Assembly (NCBI GenBank): GCA_023230855.1
Contig: JALNWQ010000007.1
Location: forward strand, 159,672-223,671
Source of the DNA: Solirubrobacteraceae bacterium
Lineage (GTDB): Bacteria; Actinomycetota; Thermoleophilia; Solirubrobacterales; Solirubrobacteraceae
Direction: 5' to 3'
Length of the DNA stretch: 64,000 nucleotides
How positions within the stretch are numbered: position 1 is the first letter of the stretch; every line of letters begins with the position of its first letter. A program made the position numbers and the translations under genes. The notes under the pieces were generated by a model. That model was given only the letters and a program-made list of their open reading frames with translations, had not been told where the DNA came from and did not search any database. Shown here piece after piece: positions 50,477 to 58,380 of the stretch.

Positions 50477-51538
50477 ATGCACGCATCACTCCTCCGGAGG
50501 CCGCTCGTACCGGCGCTCCTCCTGCTCCTCGCCCTGCTCTCCGTCCTCACCCTCACCGCGTGCGGTGACGACGAGGAGCCGACGGCGGCGACCGGATCGG
50601 GCGCGGACGCCGTTCCCGAGAAGATCACCATCGGCTACCAGGCGATCCCCAACGGCGACCTCGTCGTCAAGCACCAGCAGCTCCTCGAGAAGGCGCTCCC
50701 CGACACGCGGATCGAGTGGAAGCAGTTCGACTCGGGCGGCTCGGTGAACGAGGCGTTCGCCGGCGGCAGCCTCGACATCGGCCTGGCCGGGTCGAGCCCG
50801 GTCTCGCGTGGGCTGTCGCAGGGCATCGAGTACGTCGTGCCGTGGATCCACGACGTCATCGGGTCGGCCGAGGCGCTCGTCGCCAAGGACGGCATCCGGA
50901 CGATCGCCGACCTGAAGGGCAAGACGATCGCCGCGCCGCTCGCGTCGACGACGCACTACACGCTCCTCGCGGCGCTGAAGGACGCGGGCGTGGCGGAGCG
51001 CGACGTGAAGATCATCGACGCCGAGCCGGCCGACATCGCGGCCGCGTGGAAGCGCGACGACATCGACGCCGCGTACGTCTGGAACCCGACCCTCGCGACG
51101 CTCGTCGACGACGGCGGAACGGTCATCACCGACAGCGCGAAGCAGGCCGAGAAGGGCCACACGACGTACGACCTGGCGGTCGTGTCGAAGGCGTTCGCCG
51201 ACCGGTACCCCGACGCGCTCGCCACGTGGGTGGAGCAGCAGGACGCCGCGGTGCGGCTCCTCGCCGACGACCCGGACGCCGCCGCCGTGGCGATCGGCGC
51301 CGAGCTCAACCTCGAGCCGGCCGAGGTCCTGCAGCAGACGAAGGGCCTGCAGTTCCTCACCGCCGACGAGCAGTCCGGAGCGGCGTTCCTGGGCGGCAAG
51401 GTCGGCCGGGACCTGCTGGCGACGGCGACCTTCAACAAGGACGTCGGCCAGATCCCGGCGACGAAGCCCGACGCGGTCTACACCGGCGCGTCGTACGTCA
51501 CCGCCGTGAAGGCCGTGGCCGGCCGGGCCGGGCGCTGA
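50477..51538 (+). CDS. ssuA: Sulfonate/taurine ABC transporter substrate-binding lipoprotein
   Basis: The 353-residue product has a lipoprotein signal with lipobox (LTLTAC, cysteine near residue 29), then the SsuA/TauA pattern: ITIGYQAIPNGDLVVKHQQLLEKAL, FDSGGSVNEAFAGGSLDIGLAGSSPVSRGLSQGI, and TIADLKGKTIAAPLASTTHYTLL. It should bind sulfonates outside the cell. An AAGGA ribosome site precedes the ATG at 50477. Together with SsuC and SsuB it forms the importer. Confidence 0.94.
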   Translation: MHASLLRRPLVPALLLLLALLSVLTLTACGDDEEPTAATGSGADAVPEKITIGYQAIPNGDLVVKHQQLLEKALPDTRIEWKQFDSGGSVNEAFAGGSLDIGLAGSSPVSRGLSQGIEYVVPWIHDVIGSAEALVAKDGIRTIADLKGKTIAAPLASTTHYTLLAALKDAGVAERDVKIIDAEPADIAAAWKRDDIDAAYVWNPTLATLVDDGGTVITDSAKQAEKGHTTYDLAVVSKAFADRYPDALATWVEQQDAAVRLLADDPDAAAVAIGAELNLEPAEVLQQTKGLQFLTADEQSGAAFLGGKVGRDLLATATFNKDVGQIPATKPDAVYTGASYVTAVKAVAGRAGR

Positions 51539-51542
51539 GCCG

Positions 51543-52334
51543 ATGACCACCGCGGGCGGCGCCATCGAGCTGCACGGCGTGGGGCGCCGCTTCGCGGGGC
51601 GCGGCGCGACGGTCGACGCGCTCGCCGGGATCGATCTGCGGATCGAGCCGGGCGAGTTCGTGTCGATCGTCGGGCCGTCCGGCTGCGGCAAGACGACCCT
51701 GCTGCAGCTGCTGGCGGGGTTCCTGCCGCCGACGGTCGGGACGGTGACCGTCGGCGGCGCGCCGATCACCGGGCCGTCCCCCGACCGCGGGGTCGTCTTC
51801 CAGCACCCCAACCTCTTCCCGTGGAAGAGCGTCCGCGAGAACGTCGCGCTCGGCCCGCGGCTGCGCGGTGCGTCCCGGGCGGAGCGACGGGCGATCGCCG
51901 ATCGGTACCTCGACCTCGTCGGCCTGGACGGGTTCGGCGACGCGGCGCCGTACGAGCTGTCCGGCGGGATGCAGCAGCGGGCGCAGATCGCCCGGGTGCT
52001 CGCCAACGATCCGGCGGTGCTGCTCATGGACGAGCCGTTCGGCGCGCTCGACGCGCTCACCCGCGAGCGGCTGCAGGACGAGCTGCTGCGGATCTGGCGC
52101 GGATCGGGCAAGACCGTCCTCTTCATCACCCACTCGGTGGAGGAGGCGGCGTACCTCGGCACCCGCGTGCTGCTGTTGAGCCCGCGACCCGGCCGGATCG
52201 TCCTGGACGAGCCGGTGCCCGTCCCCGTCGACGGCCGCAACGCCGCGGTCCGCACCACCCCGGAGTTCACGGCGTTCCGCGAGCGGATCGCCGGCCGGAT
52301 CGGCAGCGACGCGCCGCCCGCGGTCACCGCGTGA
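51543..52334 (+). CDS. ssuB: Sulfonate ABC transporter ATPase (SsuB/TauB-like)
   Basis: The 263-residue product has Walker A GPSGCGKTT, Q-loop VVFQHPNLFPWKSVREN, signature LSGGMQQRAQIAR, Walker B VLLMDEPFGALDALTRE and switch histidine FITHSVEEA. These match TauB/SsuB-type ATPases. It starts four bases after the substrate-binding protein stop and is the last gene of the operon. Confidence 0.95.
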   Translation: MTTAGGAIELHGVGRRFAGRGATVDALAGIDLRIEPGEFVSIVGPSGCGKTTLLQLLAGFLPPTVGTVTVGGAPITGPSPDRGVVFQHPNLFPWKSVRENVALGPRLRGASRAERRAIADRYLDLVGLDGFGDAAPYELSGGMQQRAQIARVLANDPAVLLMDEPFGALDALTRERLQDELLRIWRGSGKTVLFITHSVEEAAYLGTRVLLLSPRPGRIVLDEPVPVPVDGRNAAVRTTPEFTAFRERIAGRIGSDAPPAVTA

Positions 52335-52427
52335 CCGGCGTCCGGTCCCGCCGCGTGGGCGGACGAGGTCCCGGCGCCGGGCCGGAGCGGGTGGCGGCGG
52401 TCCGGCTCCGCGGTCGCCCGGGCGCGC

Positions 52428-53843
52428 TCAGCGGTCGGGGACCGGGGTGGCGCCGCGGATCGTGACCGGTCGCAGCCGGTACCGGACCACCCGGCCGGGG
52501 ACGAGGTCCAGGTGGAGGATCGTCGACCGGGTCGTGCCCGGCGAGTGCGCCGGGAAGACGAAGTTGCCCAGGCTGTAGGCGACGACCCGTCGGCCGACGC
52601 GCACCGTCGGCTGCAGGACGTGCGGGTGGTGGCCCAGCACGACGGTCGCCCCGGCGTCGAGCGCGACGCGGGCCGTGGCCTGCTGGGCCGACGACGGGCT
52701 GGTCGCGAGCTCCATCCCCCAGTGGAACGACGCGACGACGACGTCGTTGCCGCGCCGCGCCCGGACGATCGCCCGGCGGACGGCGTCCGGGGTGATCCAC
52801 GCGGTCCCGGGCCGATCGTCGCCGGCACGGAACTCGATCGGCAGGATCTCGTTGAACGCGACGAACGCCACCCGCAGCCCGCGCCGCTCGACGACGCGGT
52901 GCCGGGTCGCGTCGCGCACGTCGCGCCCCGCGCCGACCGGCGCCATCCCCAGGCGTCGGACCCACCGGACGGTGTCGAGCAGCGCGTCGCGGCCGTAGTC
53001 GCCGGTGTGGTTGTTGGCGAGGCTCAGGACGTCGAGCCCGGCCCGGTCGCGGGCGGCCCGCAGCGCGCTCGGGGACCCTCGGAAGGTGAACGCCTTGGGG
53101 AACGGCGTGCCGCGGGTGCTGATCGACGTCTCGAGGTTGCCGACGGCGATGTCGGCGGTCCGGAGGATCGGCCCGACGTGCCGCCACGGGCCGTGCACGT
53201 CGCCGCCGGCGATCGCGCCGAGCGGGGCCGGGTGCAGGTTGACGTCGCCGACGGCGGCGAGGCTCACCGCGCGGAGCGGGATCCGCAGCACGGGCGTGGG
53301 CGAGCCGTCCGCCCCGATGACCCGGACCTGCGCGCGCGACCCGGTCGTGGTCGCCAGACGGAACCGGGTGTGGGATCCGGTGATCGGCTCGCCGCGGACC
53401 CGCCACGTCCGGCCCACCCGCTCCTGCGCGCGCGCCGGCAGGCGCACCCCGCTGACGGTCAACCGCACCCGTCCGCCGGGGACGACCGACGACGGCCCGC
53501 GGGTCACCCCGACCCGTGGCGTGTCGGGGGTCGGGGCCGGCGGCGTCGACGCGGAGCCGTCGTCCGGGATGGTGGGCGGCGCGTCGGCCGGTCCGGCCGG
53601 GGCTTCCCCGGTCGACGTCCCGTCGGTGGCCCGGGCGACCGCGGCGGGGGTCGCAGAGGTCGTCCGGGTGGCGCCGGCGCGGTTCGCGTCGGTGGCCCGG
53701 GCGGCCGCGGGGGGCGTCGCGTCAGCGGTCGCGGTGGTCGACGGCCCGAGCAGCCCGAGGACGAGCCACCCGTCGAGCACCGCGACCGTCAAACCCACTG
53801 CGACGAGGCACCGTGATCGCGATGGACGATCCATGAGCACCAT
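52428..53843 (-). CDS. CapA-like exported metallophosphatase-family protein
   Basis: The 471-residue product has an N-terminal signal-anchor helix (CLVAVGLTVAVLDGWLVLGLL), a Thr/Ala/Pro-rich stalk of about 90 residues, a beta-domain (VRLTVSGVRLPARAQERVG) and the CapA/PGA_cap domain: LAAVGDVNLHPAP, DIAVGNLETSISTRGTPFPKAFTFRG, LDVLSLANNHTGDYGRDALLDTV, VASFHWGMELATSPSSAQQATAR and VVLGHHPHVLQPTV. The domain resembles poly-gamma-glutamate capsule synthesis protein CapA and calcineurin-like phosphatases. ATG codons at 53843 and 53834 are equally possible starts. The neighbourhood has no capsule genes. Confidence 0.9.
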   Translation of the reverse strand: MVLMDRPSRSRCLVAVGLTVAVLDGWLVLGLLGPSTTATADATPPAAARATDANRAGATRTTSATPAAVARATDGTSTGEAPAGPADAPPTIPDDGSASTPPAPTPDTPRVGVTRGPSSVVPGGRVRLTVSGVRLPARAQERVGRTWRVRGEPITGSHTRFRLATTTGSRAQVRVIGADGSPTPVLRIPLRAVSLAAVGDVNLHPAPLGAIAGGDVHGPWRHVGPILRTADIAVGNLETSISTRGTPFPKAFTFRGSPSALRAARDRAGLDVLSLANNHTGDYGRDALLDTVRWVRRLGMAPVGAGRDVRDATRHRVVERRGLRVAFVAFNEILPIEFRAGDDRPGTAWITPDAVRRAIVRARRGNDVVVASFHWGMELATSPSSAQQATARVALDAGATVVLGHHPHVLQPTVRVGRRVVAYSLGNFVFPAHSPGTTRSTILHLDLVPGRVVRYRLRPVTIRGATPVPDR

Positions 53844-54070
53844 CTACGACGTACGCAGACGGAAACCTGCCAGGGAGTCAGGTGTCGATGCTCTGGGTGC
53901 CCCAGGCGGCCGGCACCCCGAACATCCCGGCCGACATGCCGCGGCGCTTCTACCCCGGTGACCGCCACGTCGACTCGGTCGGCCCCGACTTCTTCTCCAG
54001 GTTCCCCAACTGGTCGGGGCTCAACAGCAGCCGGTTTCCGGCATACGCACCGCAGTGGGCGACCCCCTCA
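53837..54070 (+). pseudogene. Fragment of a beta-mannanase/GH26-like enzyme
   Basis: A short open frame reads MLWVPQAAGTPNIPADMPRR, then FYPGDRHVDSVGPDFFSRFPNWSGLN. This resembles the substrate-cleft end of GH26-like secreted glycosidases (pattern of FYPGD followed by VDWVG and a Phe/Tyr-rich loop). An in-frame TGA lies at 53834-53836, just before the fragment, and no N-terminal half or catalytic glutamates are visible; the frame then runs into the antisense of the next gene. I infer a degraded gene remnant. Family assignment is from pattern memory and moderate. Confidence 0.4.
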
Positions 54071-54083
54071 CCGCCGGCCGGCC

Positions 54084-54980
54084 TCAGCGACAGACGCCCA
54101 GGTCGATCCGCACCCGCTGCGCCGGCAGCAGCCGGCGGGCGTCGCACAGCCGGGTCGGGCGCAGCTCGTCGTAGTACGCCACCGTGCGGGTGAACGGGCC
54201 CGTCCGTCCCGGCCGGGCGACGAGATAGGACGCCAGGTGCTCGCCGCAACGCAACGTCACCCTCGCCCAACGCGGGTTCGCGCGGCTCACCCGGGCGCGC
54301 ACCTCGCCGTCCCAGTCACAGGCGATGTCCTGCGTCACCCAGTCCTCGGCCAGCTCCGGCGGTTGGCGCTGCACCGGGTCGCCCGTGCCGTCCGGGACCG
54401 TGGGATCGGCCCGCCACTCCACCGCGTCACGCAACGTGCGCAGGTCCGCGACGCGCATCTTCGTCGTGAGCCACCGCTCCAGCCGTCGCGTGTCGCACGG
54501 TCCGCCGGCCGCCGGCTCCACGACGTCCAGGTCCATGCCGATGATCGTCGCCGCGCGTCCGCGGCGACAGAACCAGCGTGCCGTCCCCGCCCCGTTCGAC
54601 CACGTCTCGACGTGCCGCACGCGCCAGCGGCCCGACGTCCGACGGAGCACGATCCAGTGGCTCGACGTGCTGCTCGTCACGCCCGGCATGACGTAGAGCG
54701 CCCACGAGCGGGCGACCGTCGAGCGCAACGCGACCGGCCTGCGACGCGCCTCCCCCTGCAGGTTGAGGCGCGCAGGATTCGCCCGGTCGAAGGCGCGGAT
54801 CGTGCGTTCGACCGCGCGCTTCTCGGTGGCGGTCATCGTCCGGGCGGCCGACGCCGGCGCGGCCCCGGTGGCCGCCCCCGTCGCGAGGAGCACCGCAGCG
54901 CCGGTCGCCGTCGCCGCCAGGCGCGATCCCGCGCCCCGGCGCACCCACAGCGGCGCGCGCTCCCGACCCCGCCCGCGCAT
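54084..54980 (-). CDS. Secreted protein of unknown function
   Basis: The 298-residue product has an export signal (RLAATATGAAVLLATGAATGAAPASAA) and a mature domain with several cysteines (for example RWFCRRGRAAT, GGPCDTRRLERWL, IACDWDGE, VTLRCGEHLAS and TRLCDARRLL) that could pair as disulfides. Its start just overlaps the stop of the upstream secreted-protein gene (TGATG), so they are likely cotranscribed. No recognised family. Confidence 0.7.
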   Translation of the reverse strand: MRGRGRERAPLWVRRGAGSRLAATATGAAVLLATGAATGAAPASAARTMTATEKRAVERTIRAFDRANPARLNLQGEARRRPVALRSTVARSWALYVMPGVTSSTSSHWIVLRRTSGRWRVRHVETWSNGAGTARWFCRRGRAATIIGMDLDVVEPAAGGPCDTRRLERWLTTKMRVADLRTLRDAVEWRADPTVPDGTGDPVQRQPPELAEDWVTQDIACDWDGEVRARVSRANPRWARVTLRCGEHLASYLVARPGRTGPFTRTVAYYDELRPTRLCDARRLLPAQRVRIDLGVCR

Positions 54981-55567
54981 CAGCGTCCCGATCCCGCCGA
55001 GGGCGCCTGTGGGGCCGCCGGCAGGGTCGTCGCCCCGCCGCCGGACGCGCCCGGCCTACGGCGCGGTGGAGCCGTGACCCGCACGTTCGCGCTCACCGTC
55101 CGGGCGCGGACGCCGGGCCCGGTCACCCGGAACCGCACCGTCACACGCCGACCGATCCTGCCCGTGATCCGCACCCGGATCCGCACCGTGCGCTGCGCGC
55201 CGACCGCCAACGGCGGGGACGTCGCCGCTCCCGTGCCACCCCCGGTCGCCCGGATCCGCAGCGTCCCGGTCGGGGCGGTGCCCGAGCTCCGCACCCGCAC
55301 CCGGAACGTCACCGTCCGGCCACGCACCGCCCGGGCCGGCGCGCCGAGCACCCGGAGCACGGCGAGCCGCGGTGCGCAGGCCGCCGTCTCCCCCGTGCCC
55401 GCGTCGCCACCACCGTCGATCGGACCGCCGGCCGTCGTCCCCGACCCGTCCGGCGCCGCCGACCCGCCACACGCCACGCCCGCGGCGGTCGCTGCCGGTG
55501 CGCCGACGCACAGCATCCCCGCCGCCGCCGCCAGGAGCCCCGCGTACCGCGTACATGATCGTGCCAT
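54980..55567 (-). CDS. Secreted protein with Ig/CARDB-like beta domain
   Basis: The 195-residue product has a signal peptide (YAGLLAAAAGMLCVGAPAATAA), a Gly/Thr-rich segment with cysteines, and a beta-rich domain with RTVTFRVRVRSSGTAPTGTLRIRATG and VRIRVRITGRIGRRVTVRFRVTG, as in CARDB or other Ig-like repeats. The C-terminus is Arg/Pro/Gly-rich. TATGCT ends 6 nt before the ATG at 55567, so it is probably leaderless. It heads a two-gene unit with the following secreted protein. Function unknown. Confidence 0.7.
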   Translation of the reverse strand: MARSCTRYAGLLAAAAGMLCVGAPAATAAGVACGGSAAPDGSGTTAGGPIDGGGDAGTGETAACAPRLAVLRVLGAPARAVRGRTVTFRVRVRSSGTAPTGTLRIRATGGGTGAATSPPLAVGAQRTVRIRVRITGRIGRRVTVRFRVTGPGVRARTVSANVRVTAPPRRRPGASGGGATTLPAAPQAPSAGSGR

Positions 55568-55573
55568 CACCGC

Positions 55574-55579
55574 AGCATA
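55574..55579 (-). promoter_or_regulatory. Putative leaderless -10 box of the Ig-like protein gene
   Basis: TATGCT on the minus strand ends 6 nt before the ATG at 55567, the same spacing as other leaderless candidates in this window. Confidence 0.45.
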
Positions 55580-55737
55580 GCCCGCGCCACGCGAGCGCGG
55601 GCGCGCCAGGTTGACGGCCACGCACGACGTCGACGTGGCCGCGTGGCCGTCCCGTGGCCGTCCAGGATCCACAGCGGCGCTCCTCCTCCCGTCCGTCACG
55701 CGTCGCGGGGCCCACAGCCGGGTGAGAGGATTCGGTC

Positions 55738-57006
55738 ATGAGCCGCGAGACCGATCCAGACCACCACGGATTCGGCGCCCGGCGCGGCTGGCGGGCCCCC
55801 AAGGGCGACGGGGCACGAAAGGGCCGACGGGCATCGCGTGCGTCACCGCCACGACCGTCCACGCCGGCCGATCCGACGGCCACCGACGTCCGCGATCCCA
55901 CCGCGTCGGCCCTGGCCGGCCTCTGGCCCGACGACGGCGACCTCGCCCGGCGACTGGCACGCGTGGGGCTCCCGGCGCCCGGCGCACCGGACGCGCTGAC
56001 CGGCGCGCTACGGGCGCTCGGGAGGATCACCGCCGAGATCCGCGGCGAGCGGGACGCCGCCCGCGAGGAGCGTGACGACGTCGCCCGCCGCCGGGAGCGT
56101 GACGCCGAGCGGGCCGATGCGGCGCTCGCCCGCGCCCGGGAGCAGGCCGACCGGGCGGCCGCCAAGGCCCGCCGGGAGCAGGGCGAGCGACAGCGGATCA
56201 GCGGAGATCTCGAGCGCGCGCTCGGCCGGCTCGACGAGGTCACCCACGAGCGCGACCGGCTCCGCGCCGACGCCGGCGACCGCGCCACCGACGACCACCA
56301 CGGACGCGACGCGCCCGAGGTGGCGGCGCTCCGGGCCCGCGTGGCCGCGCTCGAGGCGCAGCTCGAGGAGCGCGCCCTGGCGCTCGAGGAGCTCACCGAC
56401 GCCCACGAGGCCGCCAGTGCCGAGGCGGAGCGGATGCGCACCGCGTCGCGGCGACTACGCCGCCTGGCGGTCGAGGCCGGCGCCGACATCGACCTCGTCG
56501 ACCACGACGACCACGCACCCCTCCGGGTCGACGACCTGCCCGCCGTGCACACCGTGCTGGACGCGGTGCTCCTCGCGCGCGAGCACGCCGACCACCTGAT
56601 CTACACCGACCGGGCGCTCGACACCGCCCGCACCGCCCCGTACGACGAGCCGCGCAAGCTCCTGCGCGACCTGCTGGCGCTCGACCGGGTCGCGGCCGCG
56701 TGGGCGACCCCCGGCGGGGTCGGACGTCCGATGCGCGACGTCGCCGTGGAGCAGCAGCTCGAGTGGGCGGACGACGTGAGCGACAGCGCCCGGCAACGCT
56801 ACCCGCACGAGTACCGGTTCACCCACGACGGCCGGGTCCTGTGGGCCGGCCCGCACGTCAAGGTCGCGACCGGTCGCGGGATGCGCCGCACGTGCCGGGT
56901 GTACCTGGCGATGGTGAAGGGCGACGAGCCCGACCTCGCCGGACTGCCGCGCGGCGTCTACGTCGGCCCCGTCGGCAAGCACCTCAGCGACACGACGACC
57001 GGGTGA
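55738..57006 (+). CDS. Coiled-coil protein with a conserved-looking C-terminal domain
   Basis: The 422-residue product has a basic disordered start, then about 170 residues of highly charged coiled coil (ERDAAREERDDVARRRERDAE and similar), followed by a globular half with YPHEYRFTHDGRVLWAGPHVKV and VYLAMVKGDEPDLAGLPRGVYVGPVGKHLSD. The C-terminal block resembles domains that I have seen in uncharacterised actinobacterial proteins, but I cannot name it. A GAGGAT box ends 6 nt before the ATG. It is adjacent to the VapBC pair. Function unknown. Confidence 0.7.
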   Translation: MSRETDPDHHGFGARRGWRAPKGDGARKGRRASRASPPRPSTPADPTATDVRDPTASALAGLWPDDGDLARRLARVGLPAPGAPDALTGALRALGRITAEIRGERDAAREERDDVARRRERDAERADAALARAREQADRAAAKARREQGERQRISGDLERALGRLDEVTHERDRLRADAGDRATDDHHGRDAPEVAALRARVAALEAQLEERALALEELTDAHEAASAEAERMRTASRRLRRLAVEAGADIDLVDHDDHAPLRVDDLPAVHTVLDAVLLAREHADHLIYTDRALDTARTAPYDEPRKLLRDLLALDRVAAAWATPGGVGRPMRDVAVEQQLEWADDVSDSARQRYPHEYRFTHDGRVLWAGPHVKVATGRGMRRTCRVYLAMVKGDEPDLAGLPRGVYVGPVGKHLSDTTTG

Positions 57007-57051
57007 CCGGACCGGCCGGGATGACGGAACGCCCGGAGATCCGGGCGGCGC

Positions 57052-57450
57052 TCACGGCGTCAGGACCACGCAGGGCAGGTTCGGCGCCCGGGCCAGACGC
57101 GCGTCGAGCGTCACCAGCGGCGCGTCGAGGCGCTCGGCGACGGCGACGTACGCCGCGTCGTAGATCGACAGGTGGTGCCGTTGCGCCCAGGCCGATCCTG
57201 CGAGCAGCTCGTACGGCCAGAGCTCGACGTGGAGATCCAGCAGGTCGGCATGCGCTTGTGCCGCCTGATCGCTGCTCACCTGTCCGCGCGCCTCGTGACG
57301 CCGCACGATGTTCGCCACCTCGAACGGCAACAGGTCGGGGGCCGACCACCGACGGCCACGCAGCTGTCGTGTCGCCCAATCCCCCGCGGAGCCGCCGTCG
57401 AGGACGGCGGCGACGATGACCGAGGCGTCGCAGACGACGCGATCCGTCAC
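57052..57450 (-). CDS. vapC: VapC-type PIN-domain toxin
   Basis: The 132-residue PIN-domain RNase toxin has CDASVIVAAVLD (first acidic), FEVANIVRR (glutamate), SIYDAAYVAVAE (Asp) and LVTLDARLAR (Asp) in the expected order. The GTG start overlaps the antitoxin stop by GTGA. The family cuts tRNA or rRNA. It is adjacent to tRNA-Trp, though this may be chance. Confidence 0.92.
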   Translation of the reverse strand: MTDRVVCDASVIVAAVLDGGSAGDWATRQLRGRRWSAPDLLPFEVANIVRRHEARGQVSSDQAAQAHADLLDLHVELWPYELLAGSAWAQRHHLSIYDAAYVAVAERLDAPLVTLDARLARAPNLPCVVLTP

Positions 57451-57680
57451 CGTCGACCCGCGTCGCGCGCCTCGAGGATCGACGCCGCGTCGACCCGGGA
57501 GCCCGTCGCCTCGACCCGGCGTCGCGCCCTGGCGAGGACATCGTCCACCGTGGGACCCGATGCCTGCTCGATGAGCATGCCGCGGACGTACTCCTGGAGC
57601 GACCGGCCCGATCGAGCGGCACGCGCGGCCAGCTCATCCCGTACGTCGTCAGGCACGTCCCGGATCGTCACCGCAGCCAT
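57447..57680 (-). CDS. vapB: VapB-type antitoxin
   Basis: The 77-residue product has an N-terminal ribbon-helix-helix DNA-binding motif (AAVTIRDVPDDVRDELAARAARSGRSLQEYVRGMLIEQ) and a C-terminal toxin-binding tail. It neutralises and co-represses the VapC gene. The ATG at 57680 is preceded 6 nt upstream by TATTCT (57692-57687), suggesting a leaderless transcript; an ATG at 57710 lies upstream of that box and is discarded. Confidence 0.9.
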   Translation of the reverse strand: MAAVTIRDVPDDVRDELAARAARSGRSLQEYVRGMLIEQASGPTVDDVLARARRRVEATGSRVDAASILEARDAGRR

Positions 57681-57686
57681 GCATGC

Positions 57687-57692
57687 AGAATA
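57687..57692 (-). promoter_or_regulatory. Putative leaderless -10 box of vapBC
   Basis: TATTCT, the best match to a consensus -10 in the window, ends 6 nt before the vapB ATG. A leaderless toxin-antitoxin transcript would be translated independently of a ribosome site. Confidence 0.55.
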
Positions 57693-57724
57693 GCTGCACT
57701 GGCACCACAACTCCAGCGCAACGC

Positions 57725-57750
57725 GAAACGCCCGGCGTACCGGGCGTTTC
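57725..57750 (-). terminator. Terminator hairpin downstream of tRNA-Trp
   Basis: GAAACGCCCGG CGTA CCGGGCGTTTC is an 11-bp perfect stem with a tetraloop, nine bases after tRNA-Trp on the minus strand. Confidence 0.7.
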
Positions 57751-57758
57751 GTCGCGAG

Positions 57759-57829
57759 CGGGGGATGGAGGAATCGAACCTCCCGTTGCGGTTTTGGAGA
57801 CCGCCGTGTTACCGATACACCAATCCCCC
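57759..57829 (-). tRNA. tRNA-Trp(CCA)
   Basis: The minus strand folds as a 71-nt cloverleaf: acceptor GGGGGAT pairing with ATCCCCC, D-arm GTGT-ACAC, anticodon stem GCGGT-ACCGC with loop CTCCAAA giving CCA (tryptophan) and T-arm GGAGGTTCGATTCCTCC. The discriminator is G. CCA end not encoded. Confidence 0.95.
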
Positions 57830-57869
57830 GAGCGGCCGACGATGATAGCCGAGCAGGCCGCCGACGCGC

Positions 57870-58349
57870 TCAGCGCGGCAGCTCGCAGGTGCGCTCCGCG
57901 CCTCCACGGACCGTGATGACGAGCCGTCCGGCATCGCCGAGCTCCGCGTCGTACGCGCCGGCGCGCGCCTGATCGCACCACAGCTCGGCGAGCGCGGCGT
58001 CGCCGGCGGTCGCGCGGGCGACGTCGCCGTCGACGGTGATCCGCGGCTGCGCGCCGCCCGCGTCGCCGGGCGAGGTGCGGGTCGCGGTCGGGGCGTCGCC
58101 CGGGGCGGGCGTGCCCCCGCTGGGCTCCGTCGACGTCGTCGTGGTCTCGGTCGTCGCCGGACCGTCGTCGTCGGGCTCGGTGTCGGTCGGGGCGACCGTC
58201 GTGGCCGGCGCGTCGGTGAGCGTGGGGGCCGTGGACGCCGGGACGGTGGCCGGATCGTCGTCGTCGCCGCAACCGGCGACGCCGAGCGCCGCCAGGCAAC
58301 CGACGAGCGCGAGGGCGTGGTGGACGCCGGGGGGCCGGGACGGGCGCAT
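57870..58349 (-). CDS. Small lipoprotein with Thr-rich stalk
   Basis: The 159-residue product has a lipoprotein signal (LALVGCLAALGVAGCGDDDD, lipobox GVAGC), a Thr/Ala/Pro/Asp-rich stalk of about 70 residues and a C-terminal domain of about 70 residues with two cysteines (LAELWCDQARAG and AERTCELPR). I see no known family. It follows the prephenate dehydrogenase gene by 31 bp and may be cotranscribed. Start ATG 58349 directly precedes the signal. Confidence 0.7.
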   Translation of the reverse strand: MRPSRPPGVHHALALVGCLAALGVAGCGDDDDPATVPASTAPTLTDAPATTVAPTDTEPDDDGPATTETTTTSTEPSGGTPAPGDAPTATRTSPGDAGGAQPRITVDGDVARATAGDAALAELWCDQARAGAYDAELGDAGRLVITVRGGAERTCELPR

Positions 58350-58380
58350 GTGCGCAGGGTCGCAGACCGGGCCGACGACG

